From Stutzerimonas stutzeri (GTDB lineage: Bacteria; Pseudomonadota; Gammaproteobacteria; Pseudomonadales; Pseudomonadaceae), in assembly GCF_038561965.1 (NCBI RefSeq), contig NZ_CP139348.1:4464001-4528000 (forward strand): 64,000 nt of DNA, given 5' to 3'. Below the pieces are notes generated by a model, which did no database searches, was not told where the DNA came from, and worked only from the letters and a program-made list of their open reading frames with translations. Of this stretch, positions 37,559 through 47,598 are shown piece after piece. A program made the translations under genes and the position numbers. Positions within the stretch are counted from its first letter, which is position 1, and every line of letters starts with the position of its first letter.

Positions 37559-39376
37559 TCAGGCCTCGATCTCTATCAAGACATCGCCCGGGTTCACCCG
37601 GTCACCTTTGGCGACGTGAACCGCTTTGACCGTTCCACCCATGGGCGCCTGGATCTCGGTCTCCATCTTCATCGCCTCGCTGATCAACACGGCCTGGCCG
37701 GCCTTGACCACGTCGCCTTCCTTGACCAGCACATCGACCACATTGCCCGGCATGCTGGTGCTGACGTCGCCCGGCCCGCTGGCCTGTTTGCGCTGGCTGC
37801 CACCGCTACCGCCGACGAAATTGTTCAGCGGCTCGAACACCACCTCCTCCGGCATGCCGTCGATGGAGAGGAAGAAGTGTCGCTTGCCCTCACCCTTGAC
37901 GCCGACGCCGGTGATGTCCACGCGGTAGGTCTCGCCGTGAACGTCGATGACGAACTCGGTCGGCACGCCCTGCCCGCCCGCAGCGCTGACGGCACTGCCG
38001 TCGGGAATCGGCAGCAATACTTCGGGCTGCAGGGTGCCAGCCTCACGCTCCTCAAGGAACTTGCGCCCGATGTCGGGGAACATGGCGTAGGTCAGCACGT
38101 CCTTTTCGGACTTGGCCAGCGCACCGATTTCCAGCCGCAGCTTGTCCAGTTCCGGCTTGATCAAGTCTGCCGGACGCACGTCGATGATTTCCTCACCGCC
38201 GATGGCCTGGCGTTGCAGCTTGGCGTCGATGGTGCCGGGCGCCTTGCCGTAACGGCCCTGCAAATAGAGCTTCACTTCATTGGTGATGGTCTTGTAACGC
38301 TCGCCGGCGAGCACGTTGAAGAACGCCTGGGTGCCGACGATCTGCGAGGTCGGCGTCACCAGCGGCGGGTAACCGAGGTCCTTGCGTACGCGCGGAATCT
38401 CGGCCAGCACTTCATCCATACGGTTGAGCGCACCCTGCTCCTTGAGCTGGTTGGCCAGGTTGGAAATCATCCCGCCCGGCACCTGATTGACCTGTACCCG
38501 GGTATCGACGCCGGTGAATTCGCTTTCGAACTGGTGGTACTTCTTGCGCACCGCATAGAAGTACAGGCCGATCTCCTGCAACAGCTCCAGATCAAGGCCG
38601 GTGTCGTACGGCGTGCCACGCAGGGCGGCGACCATCGACTCGGTGCCCGGATGGCTGGTGCCCCAGGCCATGGAGGAAATCGCCGTGTCGATGTGGTCGG
38701 CACCGTTCTCGATGGCCTTGAGCTGGCACATGCTGGCGACACCAGCGGTGTCATGGGAATGGATGAACACCGGCAGGTCGATTTCGGCCTTCAGTGCACG
38801 GACCAGATCGCCGGTAGCGAACGGCGTCAGCAGGCCGGCCATATCCTTGATGGCGATGGAATCGACGCCCATGTCGCGCATCGCCCGGCCCTGCTCGACG
38901 AACAGCTCGACGGTGTGAACCGGGCTGGTGGTGTAGGCGATGGTGCCCTGGGCATGCTTGCCGGTCTTCTTCACCGCGCGGATGGCGGTTTCCAGATTTC
39001 GCACGTCGTTCATCGCATCGAAGATGCGGAACACGTCGATGCCGCTGTCCGCCGCCTTGGCACAAAAGGCCTCGACCACGTCATCGGCGTAGTGACGGTA
39101 ACCGAGCAGGTTCTGTCCGCGCAGCAGCATCTGCAGACGCGTGTTGGGCAGCGCTGCCTTGAGCTGGCGCAGGCGCTCCCATGGGTCTTCTTTCAAAAAG
39201 CGCACGCAGGCGTCGAAGGTCGCGCCACCCCAGACTTCCAGCGACCAGTAGCCGACGCGATCGAGCTTTTCGCAGATCGGCAGCATGTCTTCGGTGCGCA
39301 TGCGTGTAGCAATGAGTGACTGGTGGGCATCGCGCAGGATGGTGTCGGTAACGGTGATTTTCTTCTGAGCAGTCAT
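37559..39376 (-). CDS. oadA: Pyruvate carboxylase subunit B (OadA/PycB)
   Basis: This 605-residue carboxyltransferase plus biotin carrier subunit moves CO2 from carboxybiotin to pyruvate, giving oxaloacetate. The N-terminal TIM barrel starts TVTDTILRDAHQSL. A conserved PYC_OADA region covers about 300-480. The C-terminal biotinyl domain has the lysine in EAMKMETE at Lys570. No membrane OadB/OadG genes are near, and it follows the biotin carboxylase gene by 10 bases, so this is two-subunit pyruvate carboxylase rather than a sodium-pumping decarboxylase. Confidence 0.94.
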   Translation of the reverse strand: MTAQKKITVTDTILRDAHQSLIATRMRTEDMLPICEKLDRVGYWSLEVWGGATFDACVRFLKEDPWERLRQLKAALPNTRLQMLLRGQNLLGYRHYADDVVEAFCAKAADSGIDVFRIFDAMNDVRNLETAIRAVKKTGKHAQGTIAYTTSPVHTVELFVEQGRAMRDMGVDSIAIKDMAGLLTPFATGDLVRALKAEIDLPVFIHSHDTAGVASMCQLKAIENGADHIDTAISSMAWGTSHPGTESMVAALRGTPYDTGLDLELLQEIGLYFYAVRKKYHQFESEFTGVDTRVQVNQVPGGMISNLANQLKEQGALNRMDEVLAEIPRVRKDLGYPPLVTPTSQIVGTQAFFNVLAGERYKTITNEVKLYLQGRYGKAPGTIDAKLQRQAIGGEEIIDVRPADLIKPELDKLRLEIGALAKSEKDVLTYAMFPDIGRKFLEEREAGTLQPEVLLPIPDGSAVSAAGGQGVPTEFVIDVHGETYRVDITGVGVKGEGKRHFFLSIDGMPEEVVFEPLNNFVGGSGGSQRKQASGPGDVSTSMPGNVVDVLVKEGDVVKAGQAVLISEAMKMETEIQAPMGGTVKAVHVAKGDRVNPGDVLIEIEA

Positions 39377-39386
39377 GGTTCGTTCC

Positions 39387-40802
39387 TCACAGTCCTGCGT
39401 GGGCGGCGATGGCGGCAGCGATGGCCAGGGCCAGCTCGCCCGGCTTGCGTTTGATCGAGTAGTTCAGCAACTCCGGGTGATTTTCGACGAAGCTGGTATT
39501 GAACTGACCGCTGCGGAAATCCGGACTGGCGAGAATCTGCTGGTAATAGGTGGCGGTGGTTTTCACGCCCTGCACGCGCATGTCGTCCAGCGCACGCGAG
39601 CCGCGGGCCAGCGCCTCTTCCCAGGTCAGTGCCCAGACGATCAGCTTCAGGCACATGGAGTCGTAATACGGCGGAATGGTGTAGCCGGTGTAGATCGCCG
39701 TATCGGTGCGTACGCCGGGGCCGCCGGGCGCGTAATAGCGGGTGATCTTGCCGAAGCAGGGCAGGAAGTCGTTGCGCGGCTCTTCGGCGTTGATGCGGAA
39801 CTGCAGGGCGAAGCCGCGATACTGGATGTCTTCCTGCTTGACCGAGAGCGGCTGACCGGAGGCGATGCGGATCTGCTCACGGACGATATCGATGCCGGTG
39901 ATTTCCTCGGTGATGGTGTGTTCCACCTGCACCCGGGTGTTCATCTCCATGAAGTACACCTCGCCATCGGCGAGCAGGAACTCCACGGTGCCGGCGTTCT
40001 CGTAACCCACCGCCTTGGCGGCGCGCACGGCGAGGTCGCCGATATAGGCGCGCTGTTCCGGGGTCAGCTGCGGGCTCGGCGCGATCTCGATGAGCTTCTG
40101 GTTGCGCCGCTGGATCGAGCAGTCACGCTCGAACAGGTGCACGGTGTTGCCGAAGGAATCGGCGAGAATCTGCGCCTCGATATGCTTGGGCTCGACGATG
40201 CATTTTTCCAGGAATACTTCGGCGCTGCCGAAGGCCTTGGTCGCCTCGGAAATCACCCGCGGGTAAGCCGACTCCAGCTCAGCCTGCGAGTTGCAGCGAC
40301 GAATGCCGCGCCCGCCACCACCGGAGGTGGCCTTGAGCATCACCGGATAGCCGATGCGCTCGGCTTCGCGCAACGCTTCGGCCAGGTCGGCGACGTTGCC
40401 TTCGGTGCCTGGCGTAACCGGCACGCCGGCCTTGATCATGCTGCGCCGCGCTTCGGTTTTGTCGCCCATGCGGCGGATGACTTCGGCGCTGGGGCCGACA
40501 AAGCGAATACCACGCTCGGCGCAGATTTCCGCCAGTTCAGCATTCTCGGAGAGAAAGCCATAGCCTGGATGCAGCGCATCGCAGCCGGTTTCCACGGCCA
40601 GGTTCACCAGCTTGCGGGGGTTCAGGTAGCCGGCCAGCGGGTCTTCACCAATGAAATGCGCTTCGTCGGCGCGCTTGACGTGTAGCGCATGGCGGTCGGC
40701 TTCGGAGAAAACCGCCACCGAGCGGACATCCATTTCGGCACAGGCGCGGACAATGCGCACCGCGATTTCCCCGCGGTTGGCGATCAGCAGCTTCTTGATC
40801 AC
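39387..40802 (-). CDS. pycA: Pyruvate carboxylase subunit A (biotin carboxylase)
   Basis: This 471-residue ATP-grasp enzyme carboxylates the biotin of subunit B using bicarbonate and ATP. It starts VIKKLLIANRGEIAVRIVRA. The glycine-rich ATP loop SGGGGRGI is near residue 157, and EMNTRVQVEHTITEE and the RINAEEP motif follow. The start is GTG at 40802, behind AGGAAAGACA; this gives the length remembered for the Pseudomonas aeruginosa protein. It is the first gene of pycA-oadA, divergent from pycR. Confidence 0.95.
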   Translation of the reverse strand: MIKKLLIANRGEIAVRIVRACAEMDVRSVAVFSEADRHALHVKRADEAHFIGEDPLAGYLNPRKLVNLAVETGCDALHPGYGFLSENAELAEICAERGIRFVGPSAEVIRRMGDKTEARRSMIKAGVPVTPGTEGNVADLAEALREAERIGYPVMLKATSGGGGRGIRRCNSQAELESAYPRVISEATKAFGSAEVFLEKCIVEPKHIEAQILADSFGNTVHLFERDCSIQRRNQKLIEIAPSPQLTPEQRAYIGDLAVRAAKAVGYENAGTVEFLLADGEVYFMEMNTRVQVEHTITEEITGIDIVREQIRIASGQPLSVKQEDIQYRGFALQFRINAEEPRNDFLPCFGKITRYYAPGGPGVRTDTAIYTGYTIPPYYDSMCLKLIVWALTWEEALARGSRALDDMRVQGVKTTATYYQQILASPDFRSGQFNTSFVENHPELLNYSIKRKPGELALAIAAAIAAHAGL

Positions 40803-40930
40803 GCTGTCTTTCCTCGGATCGTTGAGCAGGCGACCCGCGTGCGGGTCATGATCACTCGCATTCGCAACGAGCCGTTTCACCCTACGCCCGCAGGGGTGAT
40901 TACTGAAAATGAATAATTGTTTGATTGATG

Positions 40931-40946
40931 ATAAGTAATTACTTAT
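40931..40946. promoter_or_regulatory. 16-bp perfect palindrome, candidate PycR operator
   Basis: ATAAGTAATTACTTAT lies in the 238-base AT-rich region between pycA and the divergent LysR gene. It is a likely binding site for that regulator or the core of overlapping promoters. Confidence 0.55.
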
Positions 40947-41040
40947 ACATGCCGGGAAACGGCTCTAAAACTGGCCGAACGGTCAACCCTGCCTGGCGAA
41001 CCGAATCTCGCAGCCATTCCAGACTATTTCGGAGAACGTG

Positions 41041-42000
41041 ATGCGAAAATCGCTTATGCGCATGACATTGCGCCAGCTTCAGGTCTTTCGCGCCGTATGC
41101 GAAACGCACTCCTACAGCCGCGCCGCCGAAGAAATGTCGCTGACCCAACCGGCCGTGAGTCTGCAGATTCGCCAACTGGAAGAATTGGTCGGGCAGCCGT
41201 TGTTCGAGTACGTCGGCAAGAAGCTCTATCTCACCGATGCCGCCGAAGCACTGCAACGCGCCAGCACGGATATCTTCGGCAGGCTGGACAGCCTCGACAT
41301 GCAATTGTCGGATATCCAGGGCTCGCTGCAGGGCCAACTCAACCTGGCCGTGGAGTCCAGCGCCAAGTACGTCACGCCGCACCTTTTCGCCGCATTCAAA
41401 CGCCTGCACCCAGAGGTCAGCCTGCAACTGGTGGTGGTCAACCATGCCCAGGCGGTCAAGCGCCTGTCGGTCAGCCGTGACGACCTGCTGATCATGTCTC
41501 AAGTGCCCACGGACATGGACCTGGAGTTCATGCCTTTCCTGAACAACCCAATCATTGCCGTAGCGCCACCGGACCATCCTTTGTGCCACGCCGCCACCCT
41601 GTCGCTGCAGGACCTTACCGGCTACCCGCTGCTGGTGCGCGAGCCGGGTTCGGGCACGCGGCGGGCGGGGGAAGACTACCTGCGGCAGAAACGTGCACAT
41701 TTCGCCCAGACCATCCAGGTCGCATCGCTGGATGCGTTGCGCGAGTGCGTGGTGGCCGGGCTCGGCCTGGCGCTGCTGCCGCGGCATGCGGTGCACCTGG
41801 AACTGGCTAGCGGGCTGCTGCGTGAACTGCCCGTCGAGGAGCTGCCGCTGTATCGCAGCTGGTGCGTGGTACATCCGCGCGGCAAGCGCCTGAGCCCGGT
41901 GGCTCAGGCGTTTTTCACCTTTCTCCGTGAAGAGCGCGCGCAGATCAGTGCGCTGACGGAGCGCTTCGCCGGCTCGCCGACACGCCCTGCAACGAGCTGA
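41041..42000 (+). CDS. pycR: LysR-family regulator of pyruvate carboxylase (PycR)
   Basis: This 319-residue LysR protein has a winged HTH with SYSRAAEEMSLTQPAVSLQIRQ spanning about 24-46 and an effector domain from about 95. It is divergent from pycA-oadA, the arrangement of pycR in Pseudomonas aeruginosa, and is expected to control it. The ATG at 41041 is preferred to the adjacent in-frame GTG. Its last 56 bases overlap the end of a small gene on the other strand. Confidence 0.9.
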   Translation: MRKSLMRMTLRQLQVFRAVCETHSYSRAAEEMSLTQPAVSLQIRQLEELVGQPLFEYVGKKLYLTDAAEALQRASTDIFGRLDSLDMQLSDIQGSLQGQLNLAVESSAKYVTPHLFAAFKRLHPEVSLQLVVVNHAQAVKRLSVSRDDLLIMSQVPTDMDLEFMPFLNNPIIAVAPPDHPLCHAATLSLQDLTGYPLLVREPGSGTRRAGEDYLRQKRAHFAQTIQVASLDALRECVVAGLGLALLPRHAVHLELASGLLRELPVEELPLYRSWCVVHPRGKRLSPVAQAFFTFLREERAQISALTERFAGSPTRPATS

Positions 42001-42157
42001 GCACCAGCGCATCGGCGTAGTCGTTCAGTTCGGCGTGAAGTTGGCGCTGCTCGGTATAGCTTTCGATGGCGCGGCGAAAGCGCATGCGGCGCTCATCCTG
42101 CTGTTTGCGACGGGTCTTGCTGTCGAGCTGGCTGCTGTCGTCGGTGTGCCGGAGCAT
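41945..42157 (-). CDS. Small basic hypothetical protein
   Basis: This 70-residue hydrophilic protein is rich in Arg and Gln (SKTRRKQQDERRMRFRRAIESYTEQRQLHAEL), predicted helical with no membrane segment. GGGAGATCGCCTC precedes the ATG, which supports translation. It overlaps the pycR 3' end by 56 bases on the opposite strand. It resembles the small PA3496-type proteins of pseudomonads as I recall them; function unknown. Confidence 0.55.
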   Translation of the reverse strand: MLRHTDDSSQLDSKTRRKQQDERRMRFRRAIESYTEQRQLHAELNDYADALVLSSLQGVSASRRSAPSAH

Positions 42158-42258
42158 GAGGCGATCTCCCAGAACAGGTAAGGAGAGACCAGCATCGACG
42201 CAGCGGATGACAACCTGAAGTCAGCGTGATTACGTAACAGTGAAGACGCAACGGCGCC

Positions 42259-43125
42259 TCAATCGTCGTGCGGCTTGATCTTCTGCGGCGACAGGCGAAG
42301 GCTGCGCAAGCTGCGCTTCACGCTCTTGAGGTGGTTGACCAGGCTCGGCCCGCGCGCCATCGCGACCCCCATCGCCAGCACGTCGATCACCACCAGATGG
42401 GCGATACGCGAGGTCAGCGGGGTATAGATCTCGGTGTCTTCCTGCACATCGATGGCCAGGTTGATGGTGGCCAGCTCGGCCAACGGCGTCTGGCTCGGGC
42501 ACAGGGTGATCAGCGTCGCGCCGGATTCACGCACCACGTTGGCGGTGATCAGCAGATCCTTCGAGCGACCGGACTGCGAGATGCAGATCGCCACGTCGGT
42601 GGGCTTGAGTGTCACCGCAGACATGGCCTGCATGTGCGGATCGGAATAGGCCGCGGCTGACAGCAGCAGACGGAAGAATTTGTGCTGGGCATCGGTGGCC
42701 ACCGCGCCGGATGCGCCGAAACCGTAGAACTCCACGCGCTCGGCCTTGGCCATGGCAGCGATAGCGCGCTGCAGCGCCTCGGGATCGAGCCGTTCGCGGA
42801 CTTCCATCAGGGTGTGCAGCGTGGTGTCGAAGATTTTCAGTGCGAAATCCGCGACCGAATCGTTCTCGCTGATGGCGAACTGGCCGAAGCTGGCGCCCGC
42901 GGCCAGGCTTTGCGCCAATTTGAGCTTCAGATCCTGGAAGCCCAGACAGCCGATGGCACGACAGAAACGCACGATGGTCGGCTCGCTGACCCCGACCACA
43001 TGAGCCAGGTCAGCCATGGAACTGTGCATCACCGAGGCCGGATCGAGCAGGACATGGTCGGCCACTTTCAGCTCAGACTTCCGTAGCAGGCTTCTGGATT
43101 GGGCGATGTGCTGCAGCAGATTCAC
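42259..43125 (-). CDS. hexR: HexR, RpiR-family regulator of central carbon metabolism
   Basis: This 288-residue protein has an N-terminal RpiR-type HTH (MADLAHVVGVSEPTIVRFCRAIG, about 37-60) and a SIS sugar-phosphate domain from about 120 (GFGASGAVATDAQHKF, CISQSGRSKD). HexR represses Entner-Doudoroff and zwf genes and is released by 2-keto-3-deoxy-6-phosphogluconate. It is divergent from zwf, with a HexR-like operator in between. Confidence 0.92.
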   Translation of the reverse strand: MNLLQHIAQSRSLLRKSELKVADHVLLDPASVMHSSMADLAHVVGVSEPTIVRFCRAIGCLGFQDLKLKLAQSLAAGASFGQFAISENDSVADFALKIFDTTLHTLMEVRERLDPEALQRAIAAMAKAERVEFYGFGASGAVATDAQHKFFRLLLSAAAYSDPHMQAMSAVTLKPTDVAICISQSGRSKDLLITANVVRESGATLITLCPSQTPLAELATINLAIDVQEDTEIYTPLTSRIAHLVVIDVLAMGVAMARGPSLVNHLKSVKRSLRSLRLSPQKIKPHDD

Positions 43126-43207
43126 GTTCCGGACTCGCTATGATCACGTTTGACGGCTTTGCCTGGCGCAATCAGCGCCGCTCAGCCGTCAGCGGGTTGT
43201 AGTGGGG

Positions 43208-43224
43208 CGGTAGTTATACTACAA
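43208..43224. promoter_or_regulatory. HexR-like operator overlapping a -10 box
   Basis: CGGTAGT-TAT-ACTACAA matches the gammaproteobacterial HexR pattern TTGTAAT-N3-ATTACAA at most positions. It contains a TATACT hexamer (43215-43220), so bound repressor would block the zwf promoter. A further half-site-like TTGTAGT lies at 43197-43203. Confidence 0.7.
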
Positions 43225-43266
43225 GCCTCGACATGACGCCCATTTTTTGCCCCTGGGAGAGATTCG

Positions 43267-44709
<1,443 letters not shown>

Positions 44710-45270
44710 CATACCTAACCGGCAACTAATTCGAACTTCCCCGCAGGCCGCGTATTACGCGCGATAGAGCGGATCGAGAGACTTCCTGATATAGCCGAAT
44801 ACGGCCTTGGCAACTAGCATGAATAACTAGCTCTGCCTCGGCCGTCATCCACCGTCATATGCGCGTCATTTCAGCTAAATATAACTGGCCGCCTGCCATG
44901 CATATTTGCAGCAGCTGCACGCAGGCTCTTCGCCCGATACGCCCCGCTACACTTCCCTATCAGAACGCACCGTCAGCCGCCGGCACGAGACGGCCTTCCC
45001 GCGCACCTGAAACAGGCTGAGAGCCAGCGGTCATGAGGCTTGCAGAGCCTACTCACCGATCATCGTCGAACTTGCACAACTAATCGGCGTCAGACTTCTT
45101 GGGTTCGCTCACATCTTAAGCAGTAACTAGCCGAACAACTTCCCTGCGTCGAAAAGAAACAGACTGAAACATCCTCCCCGCAATCGCAGCTATCGCGGGC
45201 GATCCAGCGATATATGTACGACTCTGCACTTCGCATAATTGGAAGTTCGGGTTGAGAAACCCTGGCGGAT
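44710..45270. other. 561-base region upstream of ectA, no gene seen
   Basis: This is less GC-rich than its surroundings and has no convincing reading frame or tRNA fold. It presumably holds the osmotically controlled ect promoter. A CATAAT hexamer at 45234-45239 and a TTGAGA (45252) / TACCCT (45276) pair with 18-base spacing are visible. The second pair overlaps the ectA start codon region and would then need a later start. Confidence 0.45.
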
Positions 45271-45852
45271 ATGCCTACCCTAATAAGGAATTCAATCAAC
45301 AACCCCAAAGGCATTGTTTTGAGTTTCCCTACCGTAGTGCTCCGTCGCCCAACCGACGGCGACGGTTACAACCTGCATCAGCTGGTGGCGCGCTGCCAGC
45401 CCCTCGATACCAATTCGGTTTACTGCAACCTGCTGCAGTGCTCTGATTTTGCCGACACCGCCATCGCCGCAGAGAACGCTCAAGGCGAACTGGTTGGTTT
45501 CATCTCGGGTTACCGCCCCCCTTCCCGCCCGGACACACTGTTCGTCTGGCAGGTCGCCGTCGACAGTTCGATGCGCGGTCAGGGGCTGGCCCTGCGCATG
45601 CTGCTGGCACTCACCGCCCGTGTGGCTGGCGAGCACGGCGTGCGCTTCATGGAAACCACCATCTCTCCGGACAACGCGGCGTCCCAGGCGCTGTTCAAGC
45701 GGGCATTCGACCGGCTGGGTGCCGAGTGCACCACGCGCACCCTGTTCTCCCGCGCCGCGCACTTCGGCGGCCAGCACGAGGACGAGGTGCTCTACCGCGC
45801 CGGCCCGTTCACCGTTTCCCATCTAGAAGAAGAGCTCAAGGAGCACGCATGA
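45271..45852 (+). CDS. ectA: EctA, diaminobutyrate acetyltransferase
   Basis: This 193-residue GNAT enzyme acetylates L-2,4-diaminobutyrate to N-gamma-acetyl-diaminobutyrate in ectoine synthesis. It has LRRPTDGDGYNLHQLV near the start and the acetyl-CoA loop VAVDSSMRGQGLALRML. The ATG at 45271 lacks a clear ribosome site; the AAGGAA motif is inside the frame at 45285. Its stop overlaps the ectB start (ATGA). Confidence 0.94.
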   Translation: MPTLIRNSINNPKGIVLSFPTVVLRRPTDGDGYNLHQLVARCQPLDTNSVYCNLLQCSDFADTAIAAENAQGELVGFISGYRPPSRPDTLFVWQVAVDSSMRGQGLALRMLLALTARVAGEHGVRFMETTISPDNAASQALFKRAFDRLGAECTTRTLFSRAAHFGGQHEDEVLYRAGPFTVSHLEEELKEHA

Positions 45853-47126
45853 AAACTTTTGAACTGAACGAATCCAAGGTTCGTAGCTACTGCCGTTCCT
45901 TCCCCGTGGTCTTCAACCAGGCCCAGGGCGCCGAACTGGTTACCCAGGACGGCAAGCGCTACATCGACTTCCTCGCCGGTGCCGGCACGCTCAACTACGG
46001 GCACAACCACCCGGTACTCAAGCAGGCGCTGCTCGAGTACATCCAGAACGACGGCATCACCCATGGCCTGGACATGTACACCGCGGCCAAGGAGCGTTTC
46101 CTCGAGACCTTCAACCGGCTGATCCTCGAACCGCGTGGCATGGGTGACTACCGCATGCAGTTCACCGGCCCGACCGGCACCAACGCGGTCGAGGCGGCGA
46201 TGAAGCTGGCGCGCAAGGTCACCGGACGCAACAACATCATCAGCTTCACCAACGGTTTCCACGGCTGCAGCATCGGCGCGCTGGCCGCGACCGGCAATCA
46301 GCATCACCGTGGCGGCTCAGGCATCAGCCTCACCGATGTCAGCCGCATGCCGTACGCCAACTACTTCGGCGACAAGACCAACACCATCGGCATGATGGAC
46401 AAGCTGCTCTCGGATCCTTCCAGCGGCATCGACAAGCCGGCTGCGGTGATCGTCGAGGTGGTGCAAGGTGAAGGCGGCCTGAACATCGCGTCCAGCGAGT
46501 GGATGCGCAAGCTGGACAAGCTTTGCCGCAAGCACGAAATGCTGCTGATCGTCGACGATATCCAGGCCGGTTGCGGCCGCACCGGTACCTTCTTCAGCTT
46601 CGAGGAAATGGGCATCCATCCGGATATCGTGACCCTGTCCAAGTCGCTGTCCGGTTATGGCCTGCCGTTCGCCATGGTGCTGCTGCGTCCGGAGCTGGAC
46701 CAGTGGAAGCCGGGCGAGCACAACGGCACCTTCCGCGGAAACAACCACGCCTTCGTCACCGCCACTGCCGCCGTCGAACACTTCTGGCAGAACGACGAAT
46801 TCGCCAACAGCGTGAAGGCCAAGGGCAAGCGTATCGGCGACGGTATGCAGCGCATTATCCGCCGCCATGGTCCGGATTCGTTGTTCCTCAAGGGCCGCGG
46901 AATGATGATCGGCATCAGCTGCCCGGATGGCGACATCGCCTCCGCCATCTGCCGCCACGCCTTCGAAAACGGCCTGGTGATTGAAACCAGCGGCGCTCAC
47001 AGTGAAGTGGTCAAGTGCCTCTGCCCGCTGATCATCAGCGACGAGCAGATCGACAAGGCGCTCGCCATTCTCGACAAGGCTTTTGCCGCCGTGATGAGCG
47101 AGCAAGCCGCGAACCAGGCTTCCTGA
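45849..47126 (+). CDS. ectB: EctB, diaminobutyrate-2-oxoglutarate transaminase
   Basis: This 425-residue PLP class-III aminotransferase makes diaminobutyrate from aspartate semialdehyde and glutamate. It has FLAGAGTLNYGHNHP, FTGPTGTNAVEAAMKLARK, DDIQAGCGRTG and the PLP lysine in TLSKSLSG. Translationally coupled to ectA by a 4-base overlap, and followed by ectC after 10 bases. Confidence 0.95.
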   Translation: MKTFELNESKVRSYCRSFPVVFNQAQGAELVTQDGKRYIDFLAGAGTLNYGHNHPVLKQALLEYIQNDGITHGLDMYTAAKERFLETFNRLILEPRGMGDYRMQFTGPTGTNAVEAAMKLARKVTGRNNIISFTNGFHGCSIGALAATGNQHHRGGSGISLTDVSRMPYANYFGDKTNTIGMMDKLLSDPSSGIDKPAAVIVEVVQGEGGLNIASSEWMRKLDKLCRKHEMLLIVDDIQAGCGRTGTFFSFEEMGIHPDIVTLSKSLSGYGLPFAMVLLRPELDQWKPGEHNGTFRGNNHAFVTATAAVEHFWQNDEFANSVKAKGKRIGDGMQRIIRRHGPDSLFLKGRGMMIGISCPDGDIASAICRHAFENGLVIETSGAHSEVVKCLCPLIISDEQIDKALAILDKAFAAVMSEQAANQAS

Positions 47127-47136
47127 GGTATTTGCA

Positions 47137-47538
47137 ATGATCGTTAGAACCCTCGCCGAGTGCGAGCAGAGCGACCGTAAGGTCCACAGCAAGACCGGCA
47201 CCTGGGACAGCACCCGCCTGTTGCTCAAAGACGACAACATGGGTTTCTCGTTCCACATCACCACCATCTACGCTGGCACCGAGACGCACATCCACTACCA
47301 GAACCACCTGGAGTCGGTGTACTGCATGAGCGGCAATGGCGAGATCGAGACCATCGCCGACGGCAAGATCTACAAGATCGAACCCGGCACGCTGTACATC
47401 CTCGACAAGCACGACGAGCACCTGCTGCGTGGCGGCAGCGAGGACATGAAGATGGCTTGCGTCTTCAATCCGCCGCTCAACGGCAAGGAAGTACACGACG
47501 AAAGCGGTGTTTACCCGCTGGAGGCCGAAACCGTCTGA
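47137..47538 (+). CDS. ectC: EctC, ectoine synthase
   Basis: This 133-residue cupin enzyme cyclises N-gamma-acetyl-diaminobutyrate to ectoine. It has IHYQNHLESVYCMSGNGEIE with metal-binding residues, and LDKHDEHLLRGG near the end. CTGAGGTATTTGCA provides the ribosome site. It is followed by a GC-rich hairpin before ectD. Confidence 0.95.
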   Translation: MIVRTLAECEQSDRKVHSKTGTWDSTRLLLKDDNMGFSFHITTIYAGTETHIHYQNHLESVYCMSGNGEIETIADGKIYKIEPGTLYILDKHDEHLLRGGSEDMKMACVFNPPLNGKEVHDESGVYPLEAETV

Positions 47539-47550
47539 TACCGGTTTACC

Positions 47551-47572
47551 GGGGCGGCCGCCGAGCCGCCCC
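47551..47572 (+). terminator. Hairpin between ectC and ectD
   Basis: GGGGCGGC and GCCGCCCC form a perfect 8-bp stem with a 6-base loop and no T run. It may lower ectD expression relative to ectABC rather than terminate fully. Confidence 0.45.
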
Positions 47573-47598
47573 GCCATCACAAGAGAAAGGAGGTATGC

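Noticed and set aside
37448..39319. A 623-codon open frame antisense to oadA
   Set aside because: It is His/Gln/Asp-rich with no recognisable domain and mirrors oadA codon structure; long antisense frames are expected at this GC content.
44710..45270. A tRNA or small-RNA gene in the long gap before ectA
   Set aside because: I could not find a cloverleaf, a GTTCGA-type T-loop in the right place, or a strong terminator.
45252..45281. TTGAGA-18-TACCCT as the ect promoter
   Set aside because: It overlaps the annotated ectA start codon, so it is kept only as a low-confidence note; no mapped start supports it.
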